From Ornithomonoglobus_A sp045532455 (GTDB lineage: Bacteria; Bacillota; Clostridia; UBA1381): a stretch of 21,929 nt of DNA. Location of the stretch: positions 1-21,929 of the forward strand of contig JAZSFX010000016.1 of NCBI GenBank assembly GCA_045532455.1, given 5' to 3'. The translations under genes and the position numbers were made by a program. This document shows positions 1 to 5,918 of the stretch, in pieces (position 1 is the first letter of the stretch; the number at the start of each line of letters is the position of its first letter). The notes beneath the pieces were generated by a model that saw nothing but the letters and a program-made list of their open reading frames with translations, searched no databases and was not told the DNA's origin.

Positions 1-761
1 ACAAGTATACAAACTGCTATAATTCCAAACGACAGCTTTTTCCCGAACGAGTCGAGTGATTCCTGCAAAGGTGTTTTCTTCTCTTTTGTGTTCTTTAAAA
101 GAGTTGCAATTTTGCCCATTTCGGTATTCATACCCGTTGCACATACAACCATCTGTGCTCTGCCATACGTTGCAAAGCTGCCCGAATAAAGCATATTTTT
201 TCTATCACCCAACGGTTTTTCTTCGTCAAAATCGGTATCCTCTTTTTCCGACGGTACACTCTCGCCCGTTAGTGCGCTCTCATCTGCCTTTAGGCCCGCA
301 TTTTCGATAATTCTGCCATCGGCACAAATGTAATCGCCCGCCTCGACAATTACAATATCGCCCACTGTAACTTCATTACCGTTTATAACCTTTACTACTC
401 CGTCTCTTAAGACCTTTGCAGTTGGCGCAGACATTGCCTTTAAGCCCTTTAATGACGCCTCTGCTTTTATTTCCTGAACAGTGCCAAGAATAGCATTTAT
501 TGTTATAACCACCAATATTACTATTGAGCTTTCAACATCCTTTAAAACCATTGATATAATGGCCGCAATAATAAGAATTATAACAAGAAAATCCTTGTAC
601 TGTCCCAAAAACACCATAAACGGATTTTTATGTCCCTCATCTGCAAGCTCGTTTTTTCCGTATTTGTGGAGTCTTTTTTGTGCCTCAGCCTCCGAAAGAC
701 CCTCTGCTCCCGAGGCTACTTCCTCAAACACCTTTTGCTTTGTAAGCTTATAATATTCCAT
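1..761 (-). CDS. P2A-type cation-transporting P-type ATPase, N-terminal part (gene runs off the left edge)
   Basis: This is the first 253 codons of a P-type ATPase that pumps divalent cations (Ca2+ or Mn2+ class) across the membrane using ATP. The start is the ATG at 761-759, preceded by AAAGGGG. Residues about 1-45 form the cation-ATPase N-terminal domain. M1 lies near residues 56-73 and M2 near 77-95, running into an ILGTVQEIKAE segment typical of Ca2+-ATPase-like pumps. The actuator domain follows, with the TGES dephosphorylation motif at residues 165-168 (LTGESVPSEK). The sequence ends near the start of M3, so the DKTGT phosphorylation site and the metal-binding M4-M6 helices lie outside the window and substrate specificity cannot be read. 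The Mn2+-type riboswitch in its leader argues for manganese export or homeostasis rather than pure calcium transport. The family is clear; the metal is inferred. Confidence 0.93.
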   Translation of the reverse strand, partial: MEYYKLTKQKVFEEVASGAEGLSEAEAQKRLHKYGKNELADEGHKNPFMVFLGQYKDFLVIILIIAAIISMVLKDVESSIVILVVITINAILGTVQEIKAEASLKGLKAMSAPTAKVLRDGVVKVINGNEVTVGDIVIVEAGDYICADGRIIENAGLKADESALTGESVPSEKEDTDFDEEKPLGDRKNMLYSGSFATYGRAQMVVCATGMNTEMGKIATLLKNTKEKKTPLQESLDSFGKKLSFGIIAVCIL

Positions 762-855
762 TTTCTACCCCTTTCGCATTAGCAAGGTTTTGTTTTTTGT
801 CGCATTTTTAAATTACTGTTTACTTATATTTTCCTCTAAAATGCAGTATATATAC

Positions 856-902
856 AAAAAAGCGACAACCCCTACTGCATAAAAATGCAATAAAAGTCTC
901 GC
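856..902 (-). terminator. Intrinsic terminator controlled by the yybP-ykoY riboswitch
   Basis: On the minus strand GCGA (from 902) pairs with UCGC. The stem continues through CUUUUAUUGCAU opposite AUGCAGUAGGGG with G-U pairs, closes on a UUUU loop and is followed by a U run (861-856). The 5' arm contains GAGACUUUU, which is also the 3' strand of the aptamer's closing helix. Aptamer and terminator therefore exclude each other, which is the layout of an ON switch: ligand binding prevents termination before the ATPase gene. Confidence 0.85.
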
Positions 903-986
903 TTCTAAGAATCGGTGCCGGATTGCATTAACAATCGTACTGACGACATCAAACCACGTTTTATAAAACGCAAGCTACTCCCTTTT
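892..986 (-). promoter_or_regulatory. yybP-ykoY family (Mn2+) riboswitch aptamer
   Basis: Read on the minus strand, the leader shows the family hallmarks in order. AAAAGGGAGUAGC is the 5' P1/L1 side (986 downward). GUCGUCAGUACGA follows in the middle arm, then CCGGCACC, and finally AGCGAGACUUUU as the 3' P1 strand (to 892). AAAAG and CUUUU close P1. This family is known to bind Mn2+ and to sit ahead of exporters and P-type ATPases. The aptamer begins about 8 nt after the predicted transcription start and is followed by a terminator that shares its 3' strand. Identification is by recalled consensus, not by a covariance search. Confidence 0.9.
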
Positions 987-1000
987 ATTTTAATATAAAT

Positions 1001-1029
1001 ATAGTATCATATATTTTATAATATGTCAA
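1001..1029 (-). promoter_or_regulatory. Sigma-A promoter for the riboswitch-ATPase transcript
   Basis: On the minus strand, -35 TTGACA (1029-1024) and -10 TACTAT (1006-1001) are separated by exactly 17 nt. Transcription would start near 994, just ahead of the riboswitch aptamer. It is divergent from the ywlE promoter. Confidence 0.8.
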
Positions 1030-1044
1030 TATTTTTGTAAAATC

Positions 1045-1074
1045 TTTTGTAAATATAACCTTGTTTTTACAAAA
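1045..1074. promoter_or_regulatory. 9-bp inverted repeat between divergent promoters (possible operator)
   Basis: TTTTGTAAA (1045-1053) and TTTACAAAA (1066-1074) are perfect inverted copies separated by 12 nt. They lie between the ATPase promoter and the ywlE promoter. A further TTTTGTAAAA at 1033-1042 repeats the half-site. The layout suits a dimeric regulator acting on one or both promoters, but AT-rich DNA produces such repeats by chance and no regulator is identified. Confidence 0.35.
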
Positions 1075-1090
1075 TAAGGTTGCGATAATA

Positions 1091-1119
1091 TTGACTTTTT
1101 AATTCTCACGTGCTATAAT
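1091..1119 (+). promoter_or_regulatory. Extended -10 promoter for ywlE-rimI-tsaD
   Basis: -35 TTGACT (1091-1096), 17-nt spacer and -10 TATAAT (1114-1119), with TG one base upstream of the -10 (1111-1112), giving TGCTATAAT. It lies 38 nt before the ywlE start codon. Confidence 0.85.
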
Positions 1120-1156
1120 TATTTTAATGAAATTTTAAAGGAGCAGACCATATAAA

Positions 1157-1606
1157 ATGAATATACTTTTTGTGTGTACCGGCAACACCTGTCGCTCACC
1201 GATGGCGGCAGCTATAATGGAAAAAATAGCAATAGAAAACGATATAGACGTGCTTATAGAATCTGCCGGAATTTTTGCCCCGATTGGTGAAAGGGCATCA
1301 GCGGAAGCAATAGCCGCACTTGACGAAATGGGCATAGATTTAACATATCACCGTTCCAAACCCGTAAGCGAGGATTTGGTTGAAAAAAGCGACCTCATTC
1401 TTACTATGACAGAGGGACACAAAAAAATCCTTGAGGGATTATCTTCAAAAAAGGTTTACTCTATTATGGAATATATAGGAAAAGACGGAGATATTCAAGA
1501 CCCATATGGCGGAGATTTGGATGAGTACCGCGAGATAGCAACAGAAATTTACGACGCGCTCGTTGACGTTGCAGAAAAGATAGTAGACGAAAATGATAAC
1601 AATTAA
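1157..1606 (+). CDS. ywlE: Low-molecular-weight phosphatase, protein-arginine-phosphatase (YwlE) type
   Basis: A 149-residue LMW protein tyrosine phosphatase fold, the usual length. The P-loop CTGNTCRS spans residues 7-14 (nucleophile Cys7, Arg13) and the general acid lies in DPYGG (Asp115). As I recall, Thr at position 11 (instead of a bulkier residue) is the feature that gives Bacillus YwlE its preference for phosphoarginine, and it is present here. The enzyme would remove phosphate from arginines marked by an McsB-type kinase, opposing delivery to Clp proteases; no mcsB is in this window. The ATG at 1157 is preceded by AAAGGAG (1137-1143) with a rather long 13-nt spacing. It is the first gene of an operon and its last 14 nt overlap rimI. 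The tyrosine-phosphatase alternative cannot be excluded by sequence alone. Confidence 0.88.
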   Translation: MNILFVCTGNTCRSPMAAAIMEKIAIENDIDVLIESAGIFAPIGERASAEAIAALDEMGIDLTYHRSKPVSEDLVEKSDLILTMTEGHKKILEGLSSKKVYSIMEYIGKDGDIQDPYGGDLDEYREIATEIYDALVDVAEKIVDENDNN

Positions 1607-2036
1607 AGAATTAACCGAAAAAGACATAGCAGAAATTGCTGAGCTTGATAAAATATGTTTTAGTGTCCCTTGGTCGTATAATTCTTTTTTGGCAGAGTTG
1701 CAAAACCCCATAGCAAGATACCTTGTTGCAAAGGTGGGAGGACACTGCATAGGCTATTGCGGGTTCTGGGTAGCATATGATTGCGGCGACATAACAAACA
1801 TTGCAGTACACCCCGACTACCGCAGACGCGGCATTGGCTCTATGCTTGTTTCTTCTATGCTTTCTCTTGCACGCAGGGAGGGCTTAGCCTCGATGAATCT
1901 TGAGGTGAGAAAAAGTAACATTGCCGCACAAAGCCTGTATTCCAAATACGGATTTGAAATAGCGGGGACACGAAAAGGCTATTACAGCGACAACCGCGAA
2001 GACGCGCTTATTATGGTTGTTGGTTTGGAGGACTAA
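1593..2036 (+). CDS. rimI: Ribosomal protein S18-alanine N-acetyltransferase-like GNAT enzyme
   Basis: A 147-residue GNAT acetyltransferase. The acetyl-CoA pyrophosphate-binding loop RRRGIG is at residues 77-82. It is followed by LEVRKSN and the C-terminal LYxKYGFxxxGxRKGYYxDNxEDA block that marks RimI rather than a generic GNAT protein. RimI acetylates the N-terminal alanine of ribosomal protein S18 in Escherichia coli; in Firmicutes the gene usually travels with the tsa (t6A tRNA modification) genes, as here. The ATG lies inside the end of ywlE (14-nt overlap), suggesting translational coupling, and tsaD begins one base after the stop. The family is secure; the substrate is inferred from homology and context. 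Confidence 0.9.
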   Translation: MITIKELTEKDIAEIAELDKICFSVPWSYNSFLAELQNPIARYLVAKVGGHCIGYCGFWVAYDCGDITNIAVHPDYRRRGIGSMLVSSMLSLARREGLASMNLEVRKSNIAAQSLYSKYGFEIAGTRKGYYSDNREDALIMVVGLED

Positions 2037-2037
2037 A

Positions 2038-3048
2038 TTGCAGGATATACTTATTTTGGGAATAGAAAGCTCTTGTGATGAAACCGCTGCCGCAGTTGTA
2101 AAAAACGGCAGAGAGGTTTTATCGAGCGTTATTAATACACAAATAGATATACACAAAAAATTCGGCGGTGTTGTGCCTGAGGTTGCCTCGCGCCGACATA
2201 TCGAAACTATAGATGCGGTAATTGATGAGGCTTTAGATAAAGCAAATGTAACGTTTGATGATATAACTGCCATTGCGGTTACATACGGTCCGGGACTTAT
2301 TGGTGCGTTGCTTGTTGGTGTGTCAACTGCCAAGGCACTTGCTTTTGCGTTGGATAAACCTCTTGTTAATGTTCATCATATAAAGGGACACATAATGGCA
2401 AACTTTGTTGCACACAAGGACCTTGAGCCTCCGTTTGTGTGTCTTGTTGCATCAGGCGGACACAGTCATATTGTTAAAGCAACAAGCTATACCGATTTTG
2501 AGATTTTGGGTCAGACGCGCGACGATGCCGCAGGTGAGGCTTTTGATAAAATAGCGCGTGTGCTTGGCCTTGGGTATCCTGGCGGTCCGCTTATTGACGC
2601 TCTTGCAAAAGAGGGTAACGCGGACGCGGTGCATTTTCCGAGAGTACGTATGGAAGAAAACTCTCTCGACTTCAGTTTCAGCGGTGTAAAAACCGCAGTT
2701 ATAAATTATCTTCACAAGCTGGAGCAAAACGGTGAGGAATATAACAAGGCAGATATTGCCGCAAGCTTTCAAAATGCTGTTACCGACGTTTTATGCGAGC
2801 ATACAATAGAGGCGGCAAAAAAGACAGGTATTAAAACAATTACCCTCGCGGGCGGTGTTGCGGCAAACAGTGCGCTGAGAGAGAAAATGACAACTCTTGC
2901 TAAAAAAGACGGAATAAAGGTACTATACCCCGAGCCTGTTTTATGTACAGATAATGCAATAATGATTGCCTGTGCAGGTTATTATGAATATATTGATGGC
3001 AAAAGAGCAGATATGGGGCTAAATGCAGTAGCAAGCCTACCATTATAA
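2038..3048 (+). CDS. tsaD: tRNA N6-adenosine threonylcarbamoyltransferase TsaD
   Basis: TsaD transfers the threonylcarbamoyl group to A37 of ANN-decoding tRNAs, working with TsaB and TsaE. The start is a TTG at 2038, 7 nt after GGAGG (2026-2030). It gives a 336-residue protein beginning QDILILGIESSCDET, in line with the roughly 337-residue family length; an upstream in-frame ATG at 2017 lies inside rimI and has no ribosome binding site. Visible motifs are ESSCDET, the metal-binding HIKGH (His114, His118), SGGHS, DDAAGEAFDKIARVLGLGYP and LAGGVAANSALRE near the C terminus. It is the last gene of the ywlE-rimI-tsaD unit. The partner genes tsaB and tsaE, often adjacent in Firmicutes, are not in this window. 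Confidence 0.96.
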   Translation: MQDILILGIESSCDETAAAVVKNGREVLSSVINTQIDIHKKFGGVVPEVASRRHIETIDAVIDEALDKANVTFDDITAIAVTYGPGLIGALLVGVSTAKALAFALDKPLVNVHHIKGHIMANFVAHKDLEPPFVCLVASGGHSHIVKATSYTDFEILGQTRDDAAGEAFDKIARVLGLGYPGGPLIDALAKEGNADAVHFPRVRMEENSLDFSFSGVKTAVINYLHKLEQNGEEYNKADIAASFQNAVTDVLCEHTIEAAKKTGIKTITLAGGVAANSALREKMTTLAKKDGIKVLYPEPVLCTDNAIMIACAGYYEYIDGKRADMGLNAVASLPL

Positions 3049-3069
3049 GTGTCGCCTGTGGTTACTGAA

Positions 3070-3186
3070 AGGCTCCCTTGTGTAAAGTCAAGCAATTTGC
3101 AATGCAAATTGATAGCGACAAAACCCTTGGGTTTTGGTAGCGTAGCAGGAAGAGCTGTCGACGAAGTCGACTGAGGGATTGTAAAA
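3070..3186 (+). repeat. Mosaic palindromic intergenic repeat between tsaD and aroB
   Basis: The 182-nt gap holds a chain of palindromes: AATTTGCA-A-TGCAAATT (3094-3110), AAAACCC-TT-GGGTTTT (3120-3135) and GTCGAC-GAA-GTCGAC (3157-3171). They are flanked by GGCTCCCTTGTGTAAAG on the left and GAGCTGTCGACGAAGTCGAC then TGAGGGATTGTAAAAC on the right. The flanks look like a simple dispersed repeat (GGCTCCC...GGGAGCT..CTGAGGG) that I recall from gut Clostridia. The roughly 60 nt between them look like a second element inserted into the first hairpin. No coding potential is seen. The family assignment is from memory and needs a genome-wide search. Confidence 0.55.
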
Positions 3187-3230
3187 CAAATTTCTTACAG
3201 GCTTATTTTAAAGTAAAAGGAAACAACAAA

Positions 3231-4313
3231 ATGAAACTAAATGTAGATTTAGGCAAAAACTCATACAACATAATATTTTCGGACAGTTTTAATTCCCTGC
3301 CCGACGAGATGCTTCGCATTAATGCACCAAAAAAGGTTTTGATTGTAACCGACACAAATGTAGAAAAGCTATACTTAAAAGAGGTGCAATCCCTCCTTGG
3401 AGCTAATGGCTACGACGTTTTCTCGCACGCGATAACTGCTGGTGAGGAAAATAAGAATATGCAATCAATCCTCGACATTTGTGCTGCTTGCGTTAAGCAT
3501 AATATGGACAGAAAAAGCCTCATAGTTGCGCTTGGAGGCGGTGTGGTCGGCGATATGGCAGGCTTTGCGGCGTCGATTTATATGCGCGGTATAGATTTTG
3601 TTCAATTACCCACAACATTGCTATCGCAATCCGACTCGTCTGTGGGCGGAAAAACAGGCATTGATTTTGAGGGCGGAAAAAATCTGCTTGGTGCTTTTCA
3701 TCAGCCGCGTCTTGTTTATATCAATGTTGCCACACTAAAAACTCTCCCACACGAGCAGTTTGTTTCGGGTATGGGCGAGGTAATAAAGCACGGAATAATA
3801 AGTGATTACAGCTTTTTTGAATACATAAGAGCAAACTCCGATAAAATAAAAGCGCTCGATTCAAAGACACTTGTGGAGCTTACTCACAAAAACTGCTCCA
3901 TAAAGGCAGATATAGTTTCAAAAGACGAAAAAGAAACGGGAATAAGAGCAAACCTTAATTTCGGGCACACCATAGGCCACGCTATTGAGAGTGCTTTTGA
4001 TTTTAAAATGACTCACGGAGAATGTGTGGGACTTGGTATGCTTGGTGCAGCTTATATAGCCTGCAAAAGAGGTCTTGTTACAGATGAGCAGGTATCTCAA
4101 ATTAAAGAAACTCTTGAAATATACGGATTTTCCACAAAGGTGGCTCTACCCTATTTTGACGTTATACACGCATATATGCAAAAGGACAAAAAGAAAACTG
4201 CAGACGGTTTAAAGTTTGTTCTTCCGACCTCGATAGGCAGTGTTGAGCATTTTACCGACGTTTGTGCTGAAGAAATTGATAATGCTCTTAACTACATCAA
4301 AAAGTCTGATTAA
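3231..4313 (+). CDS. aroB: 3-dehydroquinate synthase
   Basis: AroB makes 3-dehydroquinate from DAHP, the second step of the shikimate pathway, using NAD+ and a divalent metal in the cytoplasm. The 360-residue length is typical. The NAD-binding part shows LGGGVVGDMAGFAAS and then RGIDFVQLPTTLLSQSDSSV with GGKTGI. The C-terminal metal-binding part shows GEVIKHG and NFGHTIGHAIE, supplying the glutamate and histidines that hold the metal. The ATG at 3231 follows AAAAGGA. No convincing promoter is seen upstream (only TTGTAA at 3179 and TATTTT at 3204 with a 19-nt spacer), and the repeat at 3070-3186 lies just before it. lspA follows immediately, its ribosome binding site overlapping the aroB stop. 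No other shikimate gene is present locally. Confidence 0.97.
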   Translation: MKLNVDLGKNSYNIIFSDSFNSLPDEMLRINAPKKVLIVTDTNVEKLYLKEVQSLLGANGYDVFSHAITAGEENKNMQSILDICAACVKHNMDRKSLIVALGGGVVGDMAGFAASIYMRGIDFVQLPTTLLSQSDSSVGGKTGIDFEGGKNLLGAFHQPRLVYINVATLKTLPHEQFVSGMGEVIKHGIISDYSFFEYIRANSDKIKALDSKTLVELTHKNCSIKADIVSKDEKETGIRANLNFGHTIGHAIESAFDFKMTHGECVGLGMLGAAYIACKRGLVTDEQVSQIKETLEIYGFSTKVALPYFDVIHAYMQKDKKKTADGLKFVLPTSIGSVEHFTDVCAEEIDNALNYIKKSD

Positions 4314-4326
4314 GGAACTGATTATT

Positions 4327-4788
4327 ATGATATTTGTATATATTTTAATAGGGGTTATATTTTTTGTAAGTGATTTCCTTTCTAAAAGATATATCTTATC
4401 AAACGTGGCACTTGGCGAAACCTTTGGCTCTTTTACACCGCTTATAGATTTCACCTATGTGCAAAACAAAGGTGCAGCTTTTAGTATTTTGAGCGGAAAA
4501 ATTAACTTTTTAGCCATTATTTCGGTACTTTTTTGTATTGGAATTATTATATTTGTAATTGTAAAAAAGCCAAAAAACAAGCTCTTATGTGTGTCTCTTA
4601 CAATGATTTTCTCGGGGGCTTTGGGCAACGCAATAGACCGCATATTTTATGGTTTTGTGGTAGATTTTATAGAAACAACGTTTGTTGATTTTGCGATATT
4701 TAATATTGCAGATATTGCAATAACAGTCGGGGCTTTACTTCTTGCAATATACGTAATATTTTTTGATAAGGACACAACGTCTGAATAA
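4327..4788 (+). CDS. lspA: Lipoprotein signal peptidase (signal peptidase II)
   Basis: LspA is the membrane aspartyl peptidase that cuts the signal peptide from prolipoproteins after lipid attachment. The chosen start is the ATG at 4327, 10 nt after AAGGA (4311-4316, overlapping the aroB stop). It gives 153 residues, the normal size, beginning with the first transmembrane helix. The longer reading from 4240 adds 29 residues lying inside aroB and is not supported. Four hydrophobic segments are visible (about 2-18, 56-78, 85-104, 124-146). Catalytic motifs are NKGAAFSIL, GNAIDRI with Asp104 and FNIADIAI with Asp129. It is followed after a repeat by a RluD-type gene, the same pairing as lspA-ylyB in Bacillus. 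Confidence 0.95.
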   Translation: MIFVYILIGVIFFVSDFLSKRYILSNVALGETFGSFTPLIDFTYVQNKGAAFSILSGKINFLAIISVLFCIGIIIFVIVKKPKNKLLCVSLTMIFSGALGNAIDRIFYGFVVDFIETTFVDFAIFNIADIAITVGALLLAIYVIFFDKDTTSE

Positions 4789-4810
4789 AATTGCTCATAT
4801 TACCATTTTT

Positions 4811-4868
4811 AAAAGCGTTGTAGGGACCGGCGTCCCCGACGGTCCGAAAACATACGCCGTCGCTTTTT
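4811..4868 (+). repeat. Palindromic repeat copy A, possibly acting as the lspA terminator
   Basis: AAAAGCG (4811-4817) pairs with CGCTTTT (4861-4867), enclosing GGACCG (4824-4829) and CGGTCC (4840-4845). The hairpin is followed by a short T run. The core from TTGTAGGG (4818) matches 22 of 29 bases with the opposite-strand element at 16064-16104. It may double as a transcription terminator between lspA and the RluD-type gene. No promoter for the latter was found, so the effect may be partial attenuation. Confidence 0.5.
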
Positions 4869-4939
4869 CAAACGTCAATCTGAACAATTTTCTTTCAGAC
4901 TTGATCTTATACCTTTAATAAAGAAAGGGATAGTTATAA

Positions 4940-5845
4940 TTGGATAATATTATTTTAAATGTTGACACATCTTGTGCACGTATTGATAAATATATTGCCG
5001 ATAACAGTGATATATCTCGCTCCTTTGCAGCAAAGCTATGCGACGAGGGCAAAGTTTTGGTAAACAACAAACCCGCTCCCAAAAAGCAGAGTCTTAATGA
5101 GGGTGATGTTATAGAAATTGGGATCCCCGAGGTGCACAGTGTTGACGCAATACCTGAGGATATACCGCTCGATATTGTCTATGAAGACGACGATGTAATA
5201 GTTATAAACAAGCCTCAGGGAATGGTTGTTCATCCCGCGGCAGGCAATGAGACGGGTACGCTTGTGAATGCGCTTTTGTACCACTGCGGCGATAGCTTAT
5301 CTGCCATAAACGGAGTTGTAAGACCGGGTATTGTGCATAGAATTGATAAGGACACCTCGGGACTTCTTGTGGCGGCAAAAAATAACGAGGCACATCTTTT
5401 TCTTGCCGAGCAGCTAAAGATGCGAAAGGCACTAAGAAAATACCTGGCACTCACAAACGGTAATATTACCGTGGACGAAATCACAATAGATAAACCAATT
5501 GCCCGACATCCCAAAGACCGCAAAAAGATGGCTATTGTACACGGTGGTCGTGAGGCAATAACTCACATTAAGGTGCTAGAAAGATTTGGTCAGTATACAC
5601 TTGTTGAGTGTGTATTGGAAACGGGCAGAACTCACCAGATAAGAGTGCACCTCGCATCTTTGGGACATAGTATTGTGGGCGATAAAACCTACGGAATAAA
5701 AAAGGAAAAATTTAATCTTGAGGGTCAGCTTCTGCACGCAAAAACAATAGGGTTTATTCACCCCCGAACAAAAGAGGCAATGGAGTTTGACTCGGATATT
5801 CCCGATTATTTTAAGAAAATTATTACATTTTTGAAAAAATTATGA
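4940..5845 (+). CDS. RluD-family (YlyB-like) 23S rRNA/tRNA pseudouridine synthase
   Basis: A 301-residue RluA/RluD-superfamily pseudouridine synthase that isomerises uridines in structured RNA. An S4 RNA-binding domain occupies about residues 12-60 (ARIDKYIADN...RSFAAKLCDEGKV). The catalytic domain begins near residue 75 and carries the signature HRIDKDTSGLLV with catalytic Asp136, then ETGRTHQIRVHLASLGH. The start is a TTG at 4940 with GAAAGGG about 10 nt upstream; no ATG is available nearby. Position after lspA matches Bacillus ylyB, so YlyB orthology is more likely than true RluD, but the target uridine cannot be told from sequence. Its 3' end lies in an AT-rich inverted repeat (TTGAAAA/TTTTCAA) overlapping the stop codon. 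Confidence 0.93.
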   Translation: MDNIILNVDTSCARIDKYIADNSDISRSFAAKLCDEGKVLVNNKPAPKKQSLNEGDVIEIGIPEVHSVDAIPEDIPLDIVYEDDDVIVINKPQGMVVHPAAGNETGTLVNALLYHCGDSLSAINGVVRPGIVHRIDKDTSGLLVAAKNNEAHLFLAEQLKMRKALRKYLALTNGNITVDEITIDKPIARHPKDRKKMAIVHGGREAITHIKVLERFGQYTLVECVLETGRTHQIRVHLASLGHSIVGDKTYGIKKEKFNLEGQLLHAKTIGFIHPRTKEAMEFDSDIPDYFKKIITFLKKL

Positions 5846-5860
5846 ATTTTCAAAAAAGGG

Positions 5861-5889
5861 TTGAATTTTACAGCAATAAATAGTATGAT
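5861..5889 (+). promoter_or_regulatory. Sigma-A promoter for the ddl-murI operon
   Basis: -35 TTGAAT (5861-5866), 17-nt spacer and -10 TATGAT (5884-5889), ending 29 nt before the ddl ATG. It is the only convincing promoter ahead of the ddl-murI-DUF1934-protease series. Confidence 0.7.
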
Positions 5890-5918
5890 ATATTATATAG
5901 AGTATATTGGAGGCAAAT

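Noticed and set aside
56..753. Two plus-strand open frames at the left edge (56-310 and 481-753).
   Set aside because: They lie opposite the clear P-type ATPase reading frame and show no family resemblance or start signals.
2017..2037. ATG start for tsaD at 2017.
   Set aside because: It lacks a ribosome binding site and adds residues outside the family; the TTG at 2038 has GGAGG at proper spacing.
1884..2333. Antisense open frame of 149 codons across rimI/tsaD.
   Set aside because: It lies opposite two clearly conserved genes, has no ribosome binding site and a low-complexity composition, as expected of a shadow frame.
4240..4326. Upstream ATG for lspA inside aroB.
   Set aside because: It would add 29 residues before the first membrane helix and has no SD; ATG at 4327 matches family length.
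5832..5857. AT-rich inverted repeat TTGAAAA/TTTTCAA at the end of the RluD-type gene as a terminator.
   Set aside because: Weak A-T stem with no T run following on the plus strand; not supported as a terminator.
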